From Microcaldota archaeon (lineage in GTDB: Archaea > Micrarchaeota > Micrarchaeia > Micrarchaeales > CABMGC01): DNA of 39,121 nt. Of the stretch, positions 26,663-35,596 are shown piece after piece. The notes beneath the pieces are model-generated. The model did not search any database and was not told the DNA's origin. It saw nothing but the letters and a program-made list of their open reading frames with translations. The stretch is from positions 1-39,121 of the forward strand of contig JAKAWC010000007.1 of the NCBI GenBank assembly GCA_021817125.1. Reading direction: 5' to 3'. Made by a program: the position numbers and the translations under genes. The stretch's first letter is position 1. Every line of letters starts with the position of its first letter.

Positions 26663-27688
26663 GTGAACCTCGGCTACGTTGCAGCTGCCGCTGTGATAAT
26701 CACATTGGTGTTAGTTGGAGCTTACACTCTGCTATGGCACGGGAGCGGCGCCGGCGCGCATGCACAGAATGGCACGAAGTACAGGCAGCTCTTCTGCCTA
26801 GATGCGTCGAACAACGCGAGCGCGATGCGCATGGCGATATCCAACGGCATCACGTGCTTCAGGACCGACATATCGCTCAATCAGGGCGAGATGAACTTCG
26901 TCTCCAACGTGACAAAAGGCGGAGGGCACTATCTTGGCATACTGGACTACGACACTGTGGGTGCCAGCGTGCCGTGCCAGGCGGGCTGCGCATGGAACCT
27001 CACGACCTGGAACGAGAGCGTGCGGCGTGCCATAGCGGACTACCCAGAGATACAGACGTGGGAGGTATACAATGAACCGTTGATACCTGAGTTCATGGGT
27101 GGCTACGACAACGGCAGCGCGCTCGACTACTTTAACATGGTGAAGAGCGCTTACATTATAATAAAGGCGAGGGAGCCGAACGCGACGGTGGTCTGCTTCG
27201 GCGGGGCACAGATGTTCCCAATCAGCACGGTGCAGAAGGAGTATGCATTCTATCAGCAGGTCTGGAGCTATGGCGCTGCGCAGTATTGCGACGCCATATC
27301 GCTGCACGCGTACAGCGACCCGTTCTGGAACTTTACCCAGCAGCCATACCAAGGGTACACGCTTGCTTGGGTCTACAACTACACGCTCGGCGCGTATGAG
27401 AACCTGACCGGAAAGCCGGTCTGGATAACCGAGACGGGTATAACGTCGAACGACTGGTTCCCCGGCTTAAACTACTCTGCGCAGAAGCAGGCATCGTACC
27501 TGACGCAGGACATGGGTCTGCTCGCCTCGCACTCTTTTGTCAAGAGGGTATACTGGTTCCACCTTGTGGGGCTTAACGGGAAGGGCGGCGACTACGGACT
27601 GCTAAATTCGACGACGCTTGCGCCGAAGCCGGCGTGGTACAGCTTCCTCCATTTCGTGGACAACAGCACAGGCAAGAACGTGACATAG
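26663..27688 (+). CDS. Membrane-anchored glycoside hydrolase-like protein (clan GH-A-type TIM barrel)
   Basis: GTG start; N-terminal TM GYVAAAAVIITLVLVGAYTLLW; IQTWEVYNEPLIPEF (acid/base-type NEP) and KPVWITETGITSNDW (nucleophile-type TETG). Confidence 0.8.
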   Translation: MNLGYVAAAAVIITLVLVGAYTLLWHGSGAGAHAQNGTKYRQLFCLDASNNASAMRMAISNGITCFRTDISLNQGEMNFVSNVTKGGGHYLGILDYDTVGASVPCQAGCAWNLTTWNESVRRAIADYPEIQTWEVYNEPLIPEFMGGYDNGSALDYFNMVKSAYIIIKAREPNATVVCFGGAQMFPISTVQKEYAFYQQVWSYGAAQYCDAISLHAYSDPFWNFTQQPYQGYTLAWVYNYTLGAYENLTGKPVWITETGITSNDWFPGLNYSAQKQASYLTQDMGLLASHSFVKRVYWFHLVGLNGKGGDYGLLNSTTLAPKPAWYSFLHFVDNSTGKNVT

Positions 27689-27741
27689 CACAAGCTTAAT
27701 ATAGCATTCCAAAGTTAATTCTCTACTAATCCTGTGATGCT

Positions 27742-28860
27742 ATGCCAGAGCCGAGAGTATTGCCCGTTACTGCAGAGGTCAAGAAGATAGCAAGAAGTTA
27801 CGATGCATCTAATCTTTCTATAGGGATAGTCGGCTCACAATGCGCAGAGCCGCTCGCCATAGCTGGAAGGGCCGCAGGCTTCAGGACGATATTCCTGGGA
27901 CAGAAAGGCAGGGATGCGTACTACACCCGAGAGAATGCACACCTGTTCGACGAGGTCTTCGCTCTCCCCAGGTGGGATGATGCACTAAAGCCCGACATTG
28001 TGGCAAAACTCGTGGCGCTCAACGCCATACTGATGCCGAACCGCGCGATGGTACCGTACTGGAAATATGATGGCATAGAGACCGTGCCCGTCCCGATGTT
28101 CGGGAACCGTGGGCTTATCTGCGCGGAGGAACGTGACAGGCCGTACAACCAATACTTCTTGATGGACGAGGCGGGCATAAAGAGGCCGCGCGAGTTCAAG
28201 AATCCGGCAGAGATAGATCGCAAGGTCGTTGTCAAAGCACAGAACGTGAAGAACCCGAAGGACAGAGCGTTCACATTCCCTTCCACACCGCAAGAATATG
28301 ATGACATGATGCGAGCGAACATCGCGCTTGGCATAGCTACAGAGGAGGCTTACAGGAAAGCCAGGATAGAGGAGTTCTGGAGCAACAGATATTACAACGC
28401 CAACTTCCACGTCTACAGCATTGACGGGATTTCGCAAACCGGTTACGATTTTGTGGGCAACGGTGACCGCGAGCAGATAGAGGGCACCGGAGAGGAGCTC
28501 GGGCACCGGGGCAAGACGACAAGAGAGTCGTTCGTGTACACTTACTTTGAAGTGCTTCAGAAGATGCTGAAGGTCGCTGCAGCGTACTACCCTCCGGGGC
28601 TGCGCGGGCCTGTCGGGATACAGGGTGCGTGGAGGGCAGATGCAGACGGCAACCCGGAGTACGGCGTCTTCGACTGGAGCTTCAGGGGTCAAGGAGACCC
28701 GCCGATGGGCCCCACATCGCCGCAGATGCGCAACCTACGGTTGAAGCACGCGGAGCTGCTAAAGCTGCACCGCATGACGATAGAAGACCCGTTCGACCTG
28801 ATAATGCTGGAGCTCAAGGAAGCGGCGAGGAGAGAGCGACTCCCAGATACAGTAACATGA
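27742..28860 (+). CDS. purP: PurP-family formate-dependent FAICAR synthetase
   Basis: IGIVGSQCAEPLAIAGRAAGFRTIFLGQKGR; RKVVVKAQNVKNPKDRAF; YYNANFHVYSIDG; LRGPVGIQGAW. Confidence 0.88.
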   Translation: MPEPRVLPVTAEVKKIARSYDASNLSIGIVGSQCAEPLAIAGRAAGFRTIFLGQKGRDAYYTRENAHLFDEVFALPRWDDALKPDIVAKLVALNAILMPNRAMVPYWKYDGIETVPVPMFGNRGLICAEERDRPYNQYFLMDEAGIKRPREFKNPAEIDRKVVVKAQNVKNPKDRAFTFPSTPQEYDDMMRANIALGIATEEAYRKARIEEFWSNRYYNANFHVYSIDGISQTGYDFVGNGDREQIEGTGEELGHRGKTTRESFVYTYFEVLQKMLKVAAAYYPPGLRGPVGIQGAWRADADGNPEYGVFDWSFRGQGDPPMGPTSPQMRNLRLKHAELLKLHRMTIEDPFDLIMLELKEAARRERLPDTVT

Positions 28861-28929
28861 TGATTCCAGTATTGCGGTAAATAGTGGAAGTGCCAGCGCT
28901 ATTTAAATCTAACTGTGGTAGTATAATCA

Positions 28930-29871
28930 ATGCAGGCGACGGCAACAGGTGACGTTGTCGGAAGCAGAGAACCCCGAACAGTAGCAACTGGCGGTCAAAC
29001 GGCCATCGATGGTGGCGTAGTATTCCCCACCGACGGACTCGAGAGGGCGCAACTTTTCCGGGAGATGGCACATAGGTCTCATCCTGAAACTAAGAAACGA
29101 TTCGAGAATCCAAGAGAGCTTGCGAGCTTCGTGATGCACAAAGAGCGCATGAGGCACCTCACAAGATATGAGAAACACGTGAAAGCAGGCATCATGGATG
29201 CGAGAGGGGATGGACTCCTGGCGCTGTATGAATTTTTCTTGTGGCCGGTACCGGACCGGATCACCCCGGCGCCGTTTGACAGGCAACCGACTCGTGAGGA
29301 TAGGCAGCATGAACATTTAATCAGGGTGCGGCGGGACATACACAGGATGAAGAGAGTGCGCATGGAGCCAGGCAACGAGCGCGGGTTCAATCCGGATTTC
29401 ATCCTGAACGCATTCGATTCACGCGGGAGGCAGTATGTCTTAAACCCGCATGCGGCGTTCTACTTCACCCATGCTTGCGGCAAAGACCCCATAAGATATG
29501 TGGAGAAGATGATTGACTTCAGACGAACATATCCCATGTTCAATGTGGTCATGATAGTCGATGTGCCAAAAGAAGAGCTGCAGATGATCTTCGACGACAA
29601 TGATATTCCGCACAGAGTGGAGGACATTTGCGATGAGTATGTGTACATCCATAACGGCGCAGTCACGCCGGAGGAGATAAGAGAAGAGAAGGGGCGTGCG
29701 AAGGAGTTCGTGCGCGACCTGGTCCAGAGACCCGGCACATACATCGAGAGAGACGTCAGCGCGCTCATCGGCAGGATGACCACGGCATTTGAGATTTCTG
29801 GGCGTGTCGAGATAGCCAACAGGATAAACGAGGGAAAGCTTAGGCTACAGGCGGAGATGGAAGAATCCTAG
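28930..29871 (+). CDS. Uncharacterised protein
   Basis: 313-aa ORF with TATA-like ctatttaaatc at about 28900; no family recognised. Confidence 0.7.
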   Translation: MQATATGDVVGSREPRTVATGGQTAIDGGVVFPTDGLERAQLFREMAHRSHPETKKRFENPRELASFVMHKERMRHLTRYEKHVKAGIMDARGDGLLALYEFFLWPVPDRITPAPFDRQPTREDRQHEHLIRVRRDIHRMKRVRMEPGNERGFNPDFILNAFDSRGRQYVLNPHAAFYFTHACGKDPIRYVEKMIDFRRTYPMFNVVMIVDVPKEELQMIFDDNDIPHRVEDICDEYVYIHNGAVTPEEIREEKGRAKEFVRDLVQRPGTYIERDVSALIGRMTTAFEISGRVEIANRINEGKLRLQAEMEES

Positions 29872-29898
29872 CAAAGGGGAGTGGAGCATGCGCAACGG

Positions 29899-30342
29899 TC
29901 AGATGTCGACGACCACCCTGATTCTCCAGTCCTTCTTGTGCTCGACCTTGAATTCGTGGGGCGTTACCGCCTTCACGTCGGTGAGTGTGTGATCCTTCCG
30001 CGTCAGCTTGTAGAAGAGCTTCCCCGCCAGCGTGAGTCTCCCATCTTTGCTTACTGATAGTCGGATAACCGTGAACTTGAATGCGGACAGTGACTTCGAA
30101 TCTACCTTTGAGAGGATGTCCTGCAGCGCATACCAGGCAAGGTTCTCCCTTGTATCTGCCTGTTCCATTATAGTTATGCTTTTTGTCTGCCCCTTATCCG
30201 CTTCGATGGATTTGAGGTCAAACCTTATGTTCAGCATCGCAAGCGCAGCGTTTTCTATCGCCTCCCCGAAGTCTTTGCCAAAACCAATGAAGGCGGCGTC
30301 GGCGGTGTGTGGCAGGTACTTGAACTTGCGCATCGGCAGCAT
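29899..30342 (-). CDS. Archease
   Basis: MRKFKYLPHTADAAFIGFGKDFGEAIENAALAMLNI... LFYKLTRKDHTLTDVKAVTPHEFKVEHKKDWRIRVVVDI. Confidence 0.95.
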   Translation of the reverse strand: MLPMRKFKYLPHTADAAFIGFGKDFGEAIENAALAMLNIRFDLKSIEADKGQTKSITIMEQADTRENLAWYALQDILSKVDSKSLSAFKFTVIRLSVSKDGRLTLAGKLFYKLTRKDHTLTDVKAVTPHEFKVEHKKDWRIRVVVDI

Positions 30343-30426
30343 GGTTTAACTTCTGTCGGTATATTTATATATGCTAAGCTAGGAATAGTACTGTCCGATG
30401 AGGATAAGAGTAACTGCTGAAATTTG

Positions 30427-31998
30427 ATGATGCCCATTTCGGCTGAGGACAAGATTCTAGGTGCATTGATGAGATATGATAGCAAGACCGCGACCATACT
30501 GCTCGCCGCTTTCATCTTCGTGCTGTTGATAAACGCGTTCCGCATAACGCCACTGGCTATTTCTGACACCGACCCGTCCACATATATTATAGTGCCTATG
30601 CTGATGCTGCCCGTATTGGCGCTTTTCATGGGCAGGCTACGGATCGTGCCAAAGGTGGCGAGGAGGGACCTGATAATCGGAGCAACGTTCTTTGCTGTAT
30701 TCCTTGCCGCGTCAGTGGTGTTGCAGGCATACTTCTCATACCTCTTCGTGGGATTCAGGCTCGACATGCTGCTCTTCCCGCTCGCAATTGCCGGGCTCGT
30801 CACAGTGCTTTTCGGCCTCGCCAACCTGGGACGTTTTAAGGCGCTAATGATATACGCACTGTTTGCGTCGCCGATCGTGCTGGTGCCGATAATGGGGCTG
30901 GCAGGCAGTTTCACCGTATTTAACACCGTTATCGTGTACAGCATACTCAAGCTCTTCATGAGCTCTGCGTCGTATCTGCCTCCGATAAGCATACTGGCGA
31001 ACGGCTATGATATAGGGATAGGACAGACATGCGTTAGCATAGGCGCCTTCATAGGCCTGGTGCTCTTCCTGATACCTCTCGCTTACGTCTATGACGGCCG
31101 TGCAAGAGACAAGATAGTCTGGATGTGTAGCGGGGTGGTGCTGTTGCTGGTGCTAAACCTGTTCAGGATGGGAACGATAACATACACCTGGATCACTTCT
31201 GGACCCAGCGAAGTCATATCGCTGATACATGTGTTCATAGGGCAGATCCTCTTCTACCTCGCCATAATAATCATGATCCTCATCGCAGGCAAATTCGGGC
31301 TCGGATTCGTGCGTCGCAAGAAGGAGAAGGCGGCTAAGCGCAGGCAAAGCACGAATAACACAAATGGCATCCTGCTTGCAGTGGTATTCGCTGTCCTTTA
31401 CCTGGCCTTGTCAGCAAACTATTTATACAACCCGGGACTCTCCGCGTCGGAGCTGGCGAACCAGGTCCCATTGAACTTCACCGACCCGTCAGCTGCGACC
31501 TTCCTAAGTAAGATGGCAGGCGTACCACACTACACTTCGGATACATTCACCGTCCCTAGCGGAAAGATCGCTCTGGTAGAGTACTCCAACTCCTCGATGG
31601 ACCCGAAGACGCCGATAGTCTTCTATGCGGGTGCGTTCAACCAGAACCTTACGGCAAACCTCCTGCAGAACTCCACCCGGCTTGGCGAGCTTGCATTCTT
31701 CGACTACCACGGAAGCGTGGCGAGGGTCTACAATGTGATCTCCAACGGCACGAACTTCTACCTCTACGCCATAAACCTGCCTTATTCGCTCGATAACGGA
31801 TCTACAGTCAGGATAGGCGTATATGGCATAATCGCCAAGAGCGTCGCGCAGCAGTCGACGCCTTGCACCAACTATGATGTGCCTTACTCGGAGATGCTGA
31901 ACACTCTCGATGCTACGGCATACAATGCAAGCCTAAGCAGCGAAATCACATCCGCGTACTGCATAGGCGAGAAGTTCACGTGGTACAATGAGAGCTGA
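30427..31998 (+). CDS. Archaeosortase/exosortase-like membrane transpeptidase with C-terminal extracellular domain
   Basis: Multi-TM with Cys-Arg-His-like arrangement: GIGQTCVSIGAFIGLVLFLIPLA ... VLLLVLNLFRMGTI ... ISLIHVFIGQILFYLAIIIMILI; then about 190 aa after a C-terminal TM. Confidence 0.82.
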   Translation: MMPISAEDKILGALMRYDSKTATILLAAFIFVLLINAFRITPLAISDTDPSTYIIVPMLMLPVLALFMGRLRIVPKVARRDLIIGATFFAVFLAASVVLQAYFSYLFVGFRLDMLLFPLAIAGLVTVLFGLANLGRFKALMIYALFASPIVLVPIMGLAGSFTVFNTVIVYSILKLFMSSASYLPPISILANGYDIGIGQTCVSIGAFIGLVLFLIPLAYVYDGRARDKIVWMCSGVVLLLVLNLFRMGTITYTWITSGPSEVISLIHVFIGQILFYLAIIIMILIAGKFGLGFVRRKKEKAAKRRQSTNNTNGILLAVVFAVLYLALSANYLYNPGLSASELANQVPLNFTDPSAATFLSKMAGVPHYTSDTFTVPSGKIALVEYSNSSMDPKTPIVFYAGAFNQNLTANLLQNSTRLGELAFFDYHGSVARVYNVISNGTNFYLYAINLPYSLDNGSTVRIGVYGIIAKSVAQQSTPCTNYDVPYSEMLNTLDATAYNASLSSEITSAYCIGEKFTWYNES

Positions 31999-32953
31999 GC
32001 GCTCCGCGGGAGCATTCGTCTTCAGGTGGCACAACGGAAACTTCGAGCTGCTGCTCCTGAAAAGGCTGAACGAGAAGCATTATGACCTGCCCAAGGGGCA
32101 CATCGAGAAAGGAGAAACAGAGGAGCAGGCTGCGAAGAGGGAGACTCTTGAGGAGACCGGATTGAAGGTCTCGTTCATCCCCCCGTTTAGGCAAGCCGTG
32201 AGCTACACATTCCACAACGGCAAGACGAGAGTGAGGAAGTCGGTCGTATATTTCCTCGCGTGGGCCACGAACGATAGGGTGACCACCTCAAAGGAGCATA
32301 AGGGGTACAAGTGGTGCGCGTACAAAGAGGCGGTTCAGAAGGTGCACTACAAGGACAGCGTGCCTGCGGTAAATAGGGCTTTTGATTATATAGCGCGTGC
32401 GCAGAAGATGTATGCGTTGAACCAAGAGTATGCCAGACTCCCCGGACAGGTGCGGGATTGGAACCTCAGCAGGAACTTCGTACCTGGCGAGGGGCCGGTT
32501 GATGCGAAGGTGATGTTCATCGGCCAGGCACCTGGCGCGAATGAGGATACGCAGAGGAGGCCGTTCATCGGCAGAAGCGGACAGCTCCTGACAAAGGTGC
32601 TGACAGACGTTGGGATAGATAGGAGCACAGTATATATCTCTAGCGTCGTCCAGTTCTTCCCGCCTAAGAACAGGGCACCGACGCCGAAGGAGATTGAGCT
32701 TTGCAGGGGCTTCCTCATGCGTCAGATAGATATCGTGAGGCCGAGAGTCGTCGTCTTCCTGGGGAACATCTCCAGCCAGAACGTGATTGGCGTTGGCGAG
32801 GTCAGGAAAAACCATGGACGCATCATAACTAAGAACGGAGTCCATTATATGCTCACCCTGCACCCGGCGGCGGTGCTGAGGAATAACCACCTGTACGCGA
32901 CGATGGCAGCAGACCTTAGGAACCTTGTCGGTAGGATAAAGCAAACGTTATAA
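31988..32953 (+). CDS. Nudix hydrolase - uracil-DNA glycosylase (family 4-like) fusion
   Basis: N-terminal Nudix box GHIEKGETEEQAAKRETLEETGLKV; C-terminal UDG motifs VMFIGQAPGANEDTQRRPFIGRSGQLL and LTLHPAAVLRN. Overlaps the upstream ORF by 11 nt. Confidence 0.92.
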   Translation: MRAERSAGAFVFRWHNGNFELLLLKRLNEKHYDLPKGHIEKGETEEQAAKRETLEETGLKVSFIPPFRQAVSYTFHNGKTRVRKSVVYFLAWATNDRVTTSKEHKGYKWCAYKEAVQKVHYKDSVPAVNRAFDYIARAQKMYALNQEYARLPGQVRDWNLSRNFVPGEGPVDAKVMFIGQAPGANEDTQRRPFIGRSGQLLTKVLTDVGIDRSTVYISSVVQFFPPKNRAPTPKEIELCRGFLMRQIDIVRPRVVVFLGNISSQNVIGVGEVRKNHGRIITKNGVHYMLTLHPAAVLRNNHLYATMAADLRNLVGRIKQTL

Positions 32954-32984
32954 AAGTGTGCGGAAATAGATTACTGCACATTGT

Positions 32985-33059
32985 GGGCCCGTAGCTCAGC
33001 TTGGTTAGAGCGTTCGACTGATAATCGAAAGGTCTTGAGTTCAAATCTCAACGGGCCCA
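32985..33059 (+). tRNA. tRNA-Ile (GAT anticodon)
   Basis: Acceptor GGGCCCG/CGGGCCC, anticodon arm TTCGA-CTGATAA-TCGAA, T-arm GAGTTCAAATCTC. Confidence 0.93.
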
Positions 33060-33328
33060 CTATACTCATAGTTTAAGGGACATCGACATCCTTTTGTATG
33101 TTTATTGTGAGACAGGGAATCCCATGGCCCTGGACGCATTCTTCGAGCGCATGGAGCAGTTCATACTGAAGAAGCTCAGCGTCCGGACGAGGAGGCAGCT
33201 TCTTGCACAGCTGAGGACGACGGATTGGACGGTATGGTACAAGGAGGGCAAGACCTGGAGGCAGAGCAGATTATATGGAATCGGGCAAGCCCATGCCTTC
33301 CTTCCGCTCAAGCGAGGCTTCGCTTGGG

Positions 33329-33532
33329 CTAATGTTTTAGCCTTTTCCTGTCCCAACCCCTCTTCTTCCAGTACAGGATCGGCTCTGCCCTTATTATCTT
33401 GCCGCACCACTCGCACTGCAACTGCATCTCGTCTATGTTGTGTAAGTGGCACCATTCGCACCACTCTTTTACATACTCCTCCGGATGGCTGCAGTCCTTC
33501 TGGTCAATCTCCAGGCGTCCGCCCAGTGACAT
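33329..33532 (-). CDS. Small zinc-ribbon-like protein
   Basis: MSLGGRLEIDQKDCSHPEEYVKEWCEWCHLHNIDEMQLQCEWCGKIIRAEPILYWKKRGWDRKRLKH: two CxxC knuckles. Confidence 0.6.
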   Translation of the reverse strand: MSLGGRLEIDQKDCSHPEEYVKEWCEWCHLHNIDEMQLQCEWCGKIIRAEPILYWKKRGWDRKRLKH

Positions 33533-33563
33533 ACCAGCAAAGAAAACGGCTGTGCACATCGAC

Positions 33564-33917
33564 TCATCGCGCAAACAGGCCAGGGCGGGTGACCCTTATC
33601 ACTCTCCTTGCAGAGGACCTCCTGGCGCGGTACACGATGTGCCCCGATGCGGCGGTTATTGTCGCGCCCTTCAGGACCCTGCCGAGCCGGTTCCTGACTT
33701 CGGCAATGTCGGCGCCCCTCTTCGTGGACACGACATAGCCGTACTCTCCGCTCGACAGGACGACCTTCTCGACTCCGCCGCACAGGGCGATCACCTTCGC
33801 CTTTGTGTCGGCGTCGCTTCCGCGCGTCGGCTTCACCATCAGGAAGCCGCCTTCTGTCACGTTTCTCAGCACCGTGGCGGTGCCATAGCTAACTCTTTTG
33901 TTTTTCATCTGATCCAA
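33564..33917 (-). CDS. Small protein with possible stand-alone RAM (Lrp effector-binding-like) domain
   Basis: GFLMVKPTRGSDADTKAKVIALCGGVEKVVLSSGEYGYVVSTKRGADIAEVRNRLGRVLKGATITAASGHIVY resembles the RAM pattern (GVEKVxxxxGEYxxVV). Confidence 0.5.
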   Translation of the reverse strand: MDQMKNKRVSYGTATVLRNVTEGGFLMVKPTRGSDADTKAKVIALCGGVEKVVLSSGEYGYVVSTKRGADIAEVRNRLGRVLKGATITAASGHIVYRARRSSARRVIRVTRPGLFAR

Positions 33918-34089
33918 CCCCGTTATCGTTTATCGTTGATTCCGAACTTCGGAACACTTCTCGCAATGCTATCCGTCTGGATGACTTTACTCCAGTCTGC
34001 CGTGTCAGCCCTGCCAGTGCCGTGAACTGAATCTCCTTCTGCGGCAGAGCTTGCGCTGCCATCGATCGTATTACTCCCACGTTGTCGCC

Positions 34090-34233
34090 TTAGTTGCCCT
34101 TTTCGGCATTTATGTGGCAGAGGAACTCCGCCGCGCTGATGAATCCCGCGCTGCACATCCAGCAGACGTACGGCGTCTCAATCGCTGCCCTGCCTATTCC
34201 CAGAGTCCTTCTTATTGTGCTTATCCCTATCAT
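34090..34233 (-). CDS. 47-aa zinc-finger-like microprotein
   Basis: Manual translation: MIGISTIRRTLGIGRAAIETPYVCWMCSAGFISAAEFLCHINAEKGN*. CxxC plus distal C-H; GGTGGG just upstream of the ATG. Absent from the supplied ORF track. Confidence 0.5.
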   Translation of the reverse strand: MIGISTIRRTLGIGRAAIETPYVCWMCSAGFISAAEFLCHINAEKGN

Positions 34234-34450
34234 TTACCCACCAATCGTAAGGGGTGGACGGTGCATGGAAGAAGCACAGTGAGGAGGGGAACTCTTCCTG
34301 CCGCTATAGGTCATGGAAATATTTCTGCTGCCGCCACACACCCCGATCCACCCGAGTAATATTATGGAAAAGGTGATATTTAAACATTTTGAAATTTTGC
34401 AGATAGAACGAAAGAAGTTGTTATTATGTAAGAGTCGCCCTAGAGGAGTT

Positions 34451-35488
34451 CTATTTCCCAAAATCAGGCTCCCAGATGATCTTGCTGTATTCATCCTTTG
34501 TGTTTACACTTCTTATTGGCAGCCTGCCCAGCAGTAGCTCATTGACCTCGGCGTAAAGGATCTTTATGTTGTGCTTTAGGAAGATTTTTTTATGATAAAG
34601 TATGTCAGCGTTGTAAGCGGCATTAAAACTATCGAAAACGCCCGTGGTGAAGAAGTCATGCCTGCCTATCAGTGGCGCGCAAATCAGGTATCTGCTTACT
34701 AACGGATCAGTGTCGTCATTCATGAAGGCAAGTCTTGCGGTTGCGGAACTGCTCTCGTATCCTTTGATTGGCGTATAGTTTGAAAAGAAGGTCATAATGG
34801 AGAGGTTCTTTGGCGGATTCATGGTTATGGTGGGCCTTTTGATGTATCCTAGTTTGATTAGCTTGTTGAAATTGTATTTTACCGTATTGAAGTGGATATT
34901 CAACGCCTTTGAAAGCTGCTGGAACGACAGTCTTGCGTTTTCATTGAGCAGCATTAGTATTTCCTTATACTTGTCGTCTACCTTCGCCCTGGCCAATACC
35001 TCACTTCGTATTGGAAAGAAACCAAGCTGCCGGTGAACTACTTCCGACGGCTGCCACTCTGCACCGTATTCGCCAAGCAGTATGCTCATGCTCTTATCCC
35101 AGTGGGCATAATCACTGGTCGAGAAGGCGTTCGCATAGATGACGAGGTCGTAAGAACCGGAGGTTGAGAAAGCCACCTGCGGGATATATGACGTTAGCAG
35201 GAGCGCCCTTATCTTATTGTAGTCGGGTTTCTTCTTGAACTTCACGGCAATGAGATGCGGGCTTGTAAAACCCAGCGCCCTTTCATCAAGTTCCAGCGTA
35301 TATGTAATGCCCAACTCTTTTTGCATCGCCGCAAGCTTCGATTTGACAGTGGGCCTTGATACATTAACCTTTTTTGCCATCTCTGCAACAGTTATCCGAG
35401 AGTTTTCGGATACGAGGCGCATTATCTTTCTCGAAACCAAGCTGTATTCCCTGTTGAAGTTGCTTGTTATATCGTATTCTCCTGGCAT
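34451..35488 (-). CDS. Lrp/AsnC-like transcriptional regulator with two winged-helix domains
   Basis: SRKIMRLVSENSRITVAEMAKKVNVSRPTVKSKLAAMQKELGITYTLELD and KEILMLLNENARLSFQQLSKALNIHFNTVKYNFNKLIKLGYIKRPTITMN. Confidence 0.82.
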   Translation of the reverse strand: MPGEYDITSNFNREYSLVSRKIMRLVSENSRITVAEMAKKVNVSRPTVKSKLAAMQKELGITYTLELDERALGFTSPHLIAVKFKKKPDYNKIRALLLTSYIPQVAFSTSGSYDLVIYANAFSTSDYAHWDKSMSILLGEYGAEWQPSEVVHRQLGFFPIRSEVLARAKVDDKYKEILMLLNENARLSFQQLSKALNIHFNTVKYNFNKLIKLGYIKRPTITMNPPKNLSIMTFFSNYTPIKGYESSSATARLAFMNDDTDPLVSRYLICAPLIGRHDFFTTGVFDSFNAAYNADILYHKKIFLKHNIKILYAEVNELLLGRLPIRSVNTKDEYSKIIWEPDFGK

Positions 35489-35596
35489 GAAGAATATCCG
35501 GAATCAACTTTTATATATCTTTCATAATAACCAAATTTGTTGTCTGAAGTGTAATAGAAATAAACGTTTATATTGTTTGTTTACCTCATCGCTAAT
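35489..35596. promoter_or_regulatory. Divergent promoter region between Lrp-like regulator and EamA transporter
   Basis: 108-bp AT-rich intergenic region with TATA-like tttatatatc and gtttatattg for the two divergent genes. Confidence 0.5.

Noticed and set aside
27742-28860. purP as part of a purine biosynthesis cluster
   Set aside because: No other purine genes adjacent; ordinary isolated gene, not pursued as a finding.
33889-34156. Minus-strand ORFs 33889-34080 (63 aa) and 33923-34156 (77 aa)
   Set aside because: Low-complexity, no motif; the alternate-frame zinc-finger-like microprotein is more plausible, although a small gene at 33889-34080 cannot be excluded.
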